In this document: positions 6,077 through 8,155 of the stretch, piece by piece
Position numbering within the stretch: position 1 is the stretch's first letter
Layout of the letters: each line of letters begins with the position of its first letter
From: Candidatus Pelearchaeum sp.
GTDB taxonomy: Archaea > Thermoproteota > Nitrososphaeria_A > Caldarchaeales > Caldarchaeaceae
Assembly: GCA_015520425.1 (NCBI GenBank)
Contig: WAQC01000017.1
Location: 1 to 8,155 of the forward strand
Reading direction: 5' to 3'
DNA: 8,155 nucleotides
Notes under the pieces: model-generated
Told to the model about the DNA's origin: nothing
Seen by the model: the letters and a program-made list of their open reading frames with translations, nothing else
The model's database searches: none
Translations under genes and position numbers: made by a program

Positions 6077-7350
6077 AGGATTAGATACTCTTTATCCACC
6101 TGCCTATTCTCTACTCCGAGAACATTAACGTCAAATGGTATGCCCCCATGTAGAACTGCAACACTCTTATTCATCAATAGCGCAGAGGCGATTCTCCCTA
6201 TTGCGTCTGCCTTCATAGCGCCGCTTCCGCTGGCGCCTGTAACTACGACGCAGTTTAGGAATCTAAAGATTATTGGATTCCCGTCAAGCATGTTCATAGC
6301 GTAGCAACCTGCCCACATACTCTCTGGCCGAGCAGCCCCAAACTCTGGCAAGTATTTAGCCAGCATAGGCTGCGCGTTGTCATAATAGAACCTCTCTTCA
6401 GGAGTCATATCTATCTCAAACGCCCGGCCTATATCATCTGTCAGGCCAACCCAGAAACATCCCTCAGATTCGCGTGGAACTAGGTAAAGCCCCTTTGGAA
6501 AGAATATCATGGGAGGCGTTCCCAGCTTGTTGAGCCCGCCTTTATGGAGTAGCGCGCCAAGCTCGTTGCTGGACGCCCTCACTACTGCGAGCTGACGCTT
6601 CTTAGCTTTTACGAAACAATCAACTCCCAGCGGGTCTAAGAGGAGAGGAGACCAGACACCAGCAGCAACCACAATCTGCCGTGCTGTTATCTTCTCAGAA
6701 TCGGCCTCAACTCCCCCGATAGCCTTCCCCTGCCACGCGCGCGGCTCGTTGGGAATTCCCAGAGGCTTCTCAGGCGCCAATATGAGGCGCTTAACATTCT
6801 TGCCGAAGATAAACTCAACACCATGCTCTTTACATTTCTCAAAATAGAAAGAGACGAGCTTCTCAACATCCAGCTGGCCGCATTCATGAGCGAATAACCC
6901 ATACTCTATATCCTCAAGCTCCAGCATCTCCGCCTCCTCATCACCCTCAAACGAGGTAACCATTCCTAGAATACGGCTAAGCTCTCTACTCTCAAGTAGC
7001 TTGGCTTTACCAGCCTTTAGTATGGGGGCTAGATAACCCCCTATAGAGTCATACCTAGACTTTGTGAGGAGTATTAGGTAGCCTAGGTCGCGCATCCCGA
7101 AGCTATACTCCCCGCTTCTCTCCACCTCTCTGTAGAAGTCTATTGACGTCTCGGCCAGTATTCTATTGACATGCGAGGTGAATATCCCCCGCCTGTAGCC
7201 ACCTACGCTCCTGGCCGTGTTGCCCTGCCCAGCCCCGCGCTCACGGTCAATAACAGCAACACTAAGCCTTGGGTTATGTTTCTTCGTATAGAAAGCGGTT
7301 GTAAGACCCAAAATCCCAGACCCAATAACTAGAATATCGTAGTCAGGCAT
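6073..7350 (-). CDS. FAD-dependent oxidoreductase of the DAO family (amine/amino-acid oxidase or dehydrogenase type)
   Basis: The 425-residue protein shows the DAO-fold layout. The N-terminal FAD-binding motif is VIGSGILGLTTA at 8-19. VIDRERG at 34-40 follows, with Asp36 at the place of the acidic ribose ligand (Asp35/36 by my count). Next come GNTARSVGGYRRG at 43-55, VVAAGVWSP at 227-235, and the C-terminal FAD loop TGASGSGAMKADAIGR at 371-386. The family includes sarcosine, glycine and D-amino acid oxidases and related dehydrogenases (COG0665); the sequence does not fix which. There is no signal peptide or membrane span, so it is cytoplasmic. 193-222 looks like a variable insertion in the substrate half. 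ATG at 7350 fits the family start. Upstream bases hold a T-rich patch (7376-7383 region) but no good SD. It is transcribed alone, divergent from Dph2 and convergent with the membrane-protein gene. Confidence 0.9.
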   Translation of the reverse strand: MPDYDILVIGSGILGLTTAFYTKKHNPRLSVAVIDRERGAGQGNTARSVGGYRRGIFTSHVNRILAETSIDFYREVERSGEYSFGMRDLGYLILLTKSRYDSIGGYLAPILKAGKAKLLESRELSRILGMVTSFEGDEEAEMLELEDIEYGLFAHECGQLDVEKLVSFYFEKCKEHGVEFIFGKNVKRLILAPEKPLGIPNEPRAWQGKAIGGVEADSEKITARQIVVAAGVWSPLLLDPLGVDCFVKAKKRQLAVVRASSNELGALLHKGGLNKLGTPPMIFFPKGLYLVPRESEGCFWVGLTDDIGRAFEIDMTPEERFYYDNAQPMLAKYLPEFGAARPESMWAGCYAMNMLDGNPIIFRFLNCVVVTGASGSGAMKADAIGRIASALLMNKSVAVLHGGIPFDVNVLGVENRQVDKEYLIL

Positions 7351-7363
7351 CCCTAGACGTGGT

Positions 7364-7436
7364 AATTCCGTTGCTCAAAAATCTTCACAACACTAAATAG
7401 AGCCTGTTAATGGAAAAAGACGTAAGCAGCGGAATT
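7364..7436. repeat. 12-base inverted repeat flanking a divergent promoter region
   Basis: The arm at 7364-7375 (AATTCCGTTGCT) is the reverse complement of 7425-7436 (AGCAGCGGAATT) at 11 of 12 bases, and the one mismatch would be a G-U pair in RNA. Each arm reads AGCARCGGAATT in the direction of its own gene. The spacers to the start codons are 13 bases for the FAD enzyme and 14 for Dph2. Between the arms lie 49 bases containing the AT-rich CACTAAATAGA and GGAAAAAG, possible TATA elements. The arrangement suggests paired operator or promoter-proximal elements; no known regulator can be named. Confidence 0.55.
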
Positions 7437-7450
7437 GTAGTTGATTGGGT

Positions 7451-8155
7451 ATGGAGGAGCTTTACCACGGGCCTTATAAGATTGACGTAAGCCACGTATT
7501 GGAGGGGCTTAGGGTATTTTCTGCTCGTAGGGTGCTTATTCAGGCGCCGCTGGGCTTCAGGGGGATAGCGGCCAAGCTCGCAGTCCTTTTGAATGACAGG
7601 GGCTTTACCCCAGTCCTCTCCAACTCCGCGTGCTGGGGAGGATGCGATATAGCGTATTCCGAGGCAGAGCAGGTTAAGGCCGACGCTATACTACACCTAG
7701 GACACTCGCCATTCATGCGCAGAGATAAAATACCTACAATCTACGTAGAGTGCAGATACGCTGACCCATCGCCTCTCATGAACATGCTTCCCAAGATACG
7801 TGAAGCACTTAGGGGAGAGCGCGTAATAGGATTAGGAGCAAGCGTCCAGTGGCTAGACCACGTAACGCTGCTGGCCAGTTATCTTGAGGATAATGGAATA
7901 GTAACACGCATAGCAAAACCCAGCATGTTCGCCATGCACTATGCACAAGTTCTTGGATGCGATTATTCGGGATTAAAGCAACTTGAGGCTGATGTTGATG
8001 CGTTTATGGTATTGGGGAGCGTATTCCACGCTTTAGGCATAGCGCTACTAACGTCCAAGACCACTTATGCTATAGACCCAGTGACCCAGACAGTCAAGGA
8101 GCTGGATGAGCATAGGAGGCGCATATTAATGCAGCGTTATGCCAATATACAGAAG
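7451..8155 (+). CDS. dph2: diphthamide biosynthesis enzyme Dph2, 5' part (runs off the window)
   Basis: The frame from ATG 7451 is open for 235 codons to the window edge. Archaeal Dph2 is a homodimeric 4Fe-4S enzyme that transfers the 3-amino-3-carboxypropyl group of SAM to a histidine of elongation factor 2, the first step of diphthamide synthesis. Matching features are VLIQAPLGF at 28-36, ACWGGCDIAYSEAE at 60-73, ILHLGHSPF at 80-88, YVECRY at 98-103, VIGLGASVQW at 125-134 and QVLGCD at 166-171. Cys65 and Cys170 correspond to the first two cluster cysteines (Cys59 and Cys163 of the Pyrococcus enzyme, from memory); the third would lie beyond the edge. Cys61 and Cys101 are extra. An in-frame TGA at 7442-7444 leaves only ATG 7451 or TTG 7445 as starts. 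Roughly the last third of the protein is missing because the window ends. Confidence 0.92.
   Translation, partial: MEELYHGPYKIDVSHVLEGLRVFSARRVLIQAPLGFRGIAAKLAVLLNDRGFTPVLSNSACWGGCDIAYSEAEQVKADAILHLGHSPFMRRDKIPTIYVECRYADPSPLMNMLPKIREALRGERVIGLGASVQWLDHVTLLASYLEDNGIVTRIAKPSMFAMHYAQVLGCDYSGLKQLEADVDAFMVLGSVFHALGIALLTSKTTYAIDPVTQTVKELDEHRRRILMQRYANIQK

Noticed and set aside
7410..7490. 26-codon frame starting MEKDVSSG in front of and overlapping Dph2
   Set aside because: Different frame from Dph2, no SD, and it contains one arm of the inverted repeat; a chance frame is more likely than a leader peptide.
1..8155. tRNA genes, CRISPR arrays, transposases, attachment sites, riboswitches
   Set aside because: No T-loop-like GGTTCGAATCC signal, spaced direct repeats, transposase motifs or structured leader was found on either strand by reading; gaps between genes are too short for most of these.

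Overview
The window looks like chromosomal DNA of a thermophilic archaeon, most likely a crenarchaeon-type (Thermoproteota or close relative) organism. The grounds are a Dph2-type diphthamide synthase, TATA boxes placed for leaderless transcripts, TTG starts with Shine-Dalgarno (SD) sequences inside operons, and tightly packed genes with many ATA and AGG codons. Genus cannot be fixed from sequence alone. No tRNA, rRNA, CRISPR, insertion sequence or prophage sign was seen. All gaps between genes are about 100 bases or less.

Layout. 1-101: leader with a weak AT-rich promoter-like patch. 102-716 (+): cytosolic sulfite-oxidase-like molybdopterin enzyme. It ends tail to tail, sharing 4 bases, with the last gene of a leftward cluster. 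Reading right to left, that cluster is a gamma-glutamylcyclotransferase-fold protein (5437-4991), a large SF2 helicase of the MrfA/YprA (COG1205) type with a long C-terminal extension (4945-1811), a HAD-family 5'(3')-nucleotidase-like protein (1814-1248) and a flavin-reductase-like FMN protein (1267-713). The last three are joined by overlaps, so they are very probably co-translated. The helicase gene ends in a Gly-Ser tail whose codons also form the SD of the next gene.

5438-5527 is a divergent promoter region with two good TATA boxes, one per direction, each about 25 bases from an ATG. 5528-6076 (+) is a small multi-pass membrane protein that resembles an ECF-transporter S subunit. It ends tail to tail, again sharing 4 bases, with a DAO-family FAD oxidoreductase (7350-6073, -). 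7351-7450 separates that gene from the rightward Dph2 gene (7451 to the window edge). It holds a 12-base inverted repeat (11 of 12 match) whose arms lie 13 and 14 bases upstream of the two start codons.

The most unusual items are the helicase (DDFD instead of DExD/H, apparent loss of the family's cysteine cluster, possible degenerate RNase H-like tail) with its coupled nucleotidase, and the symmetric repeat between the FAD enzyme and Dph2. No known defence system is recognisable. The helicase cluster is the best candidate for something undescribed, probably in DNA repair or nucleotide handling, and that role is inference.
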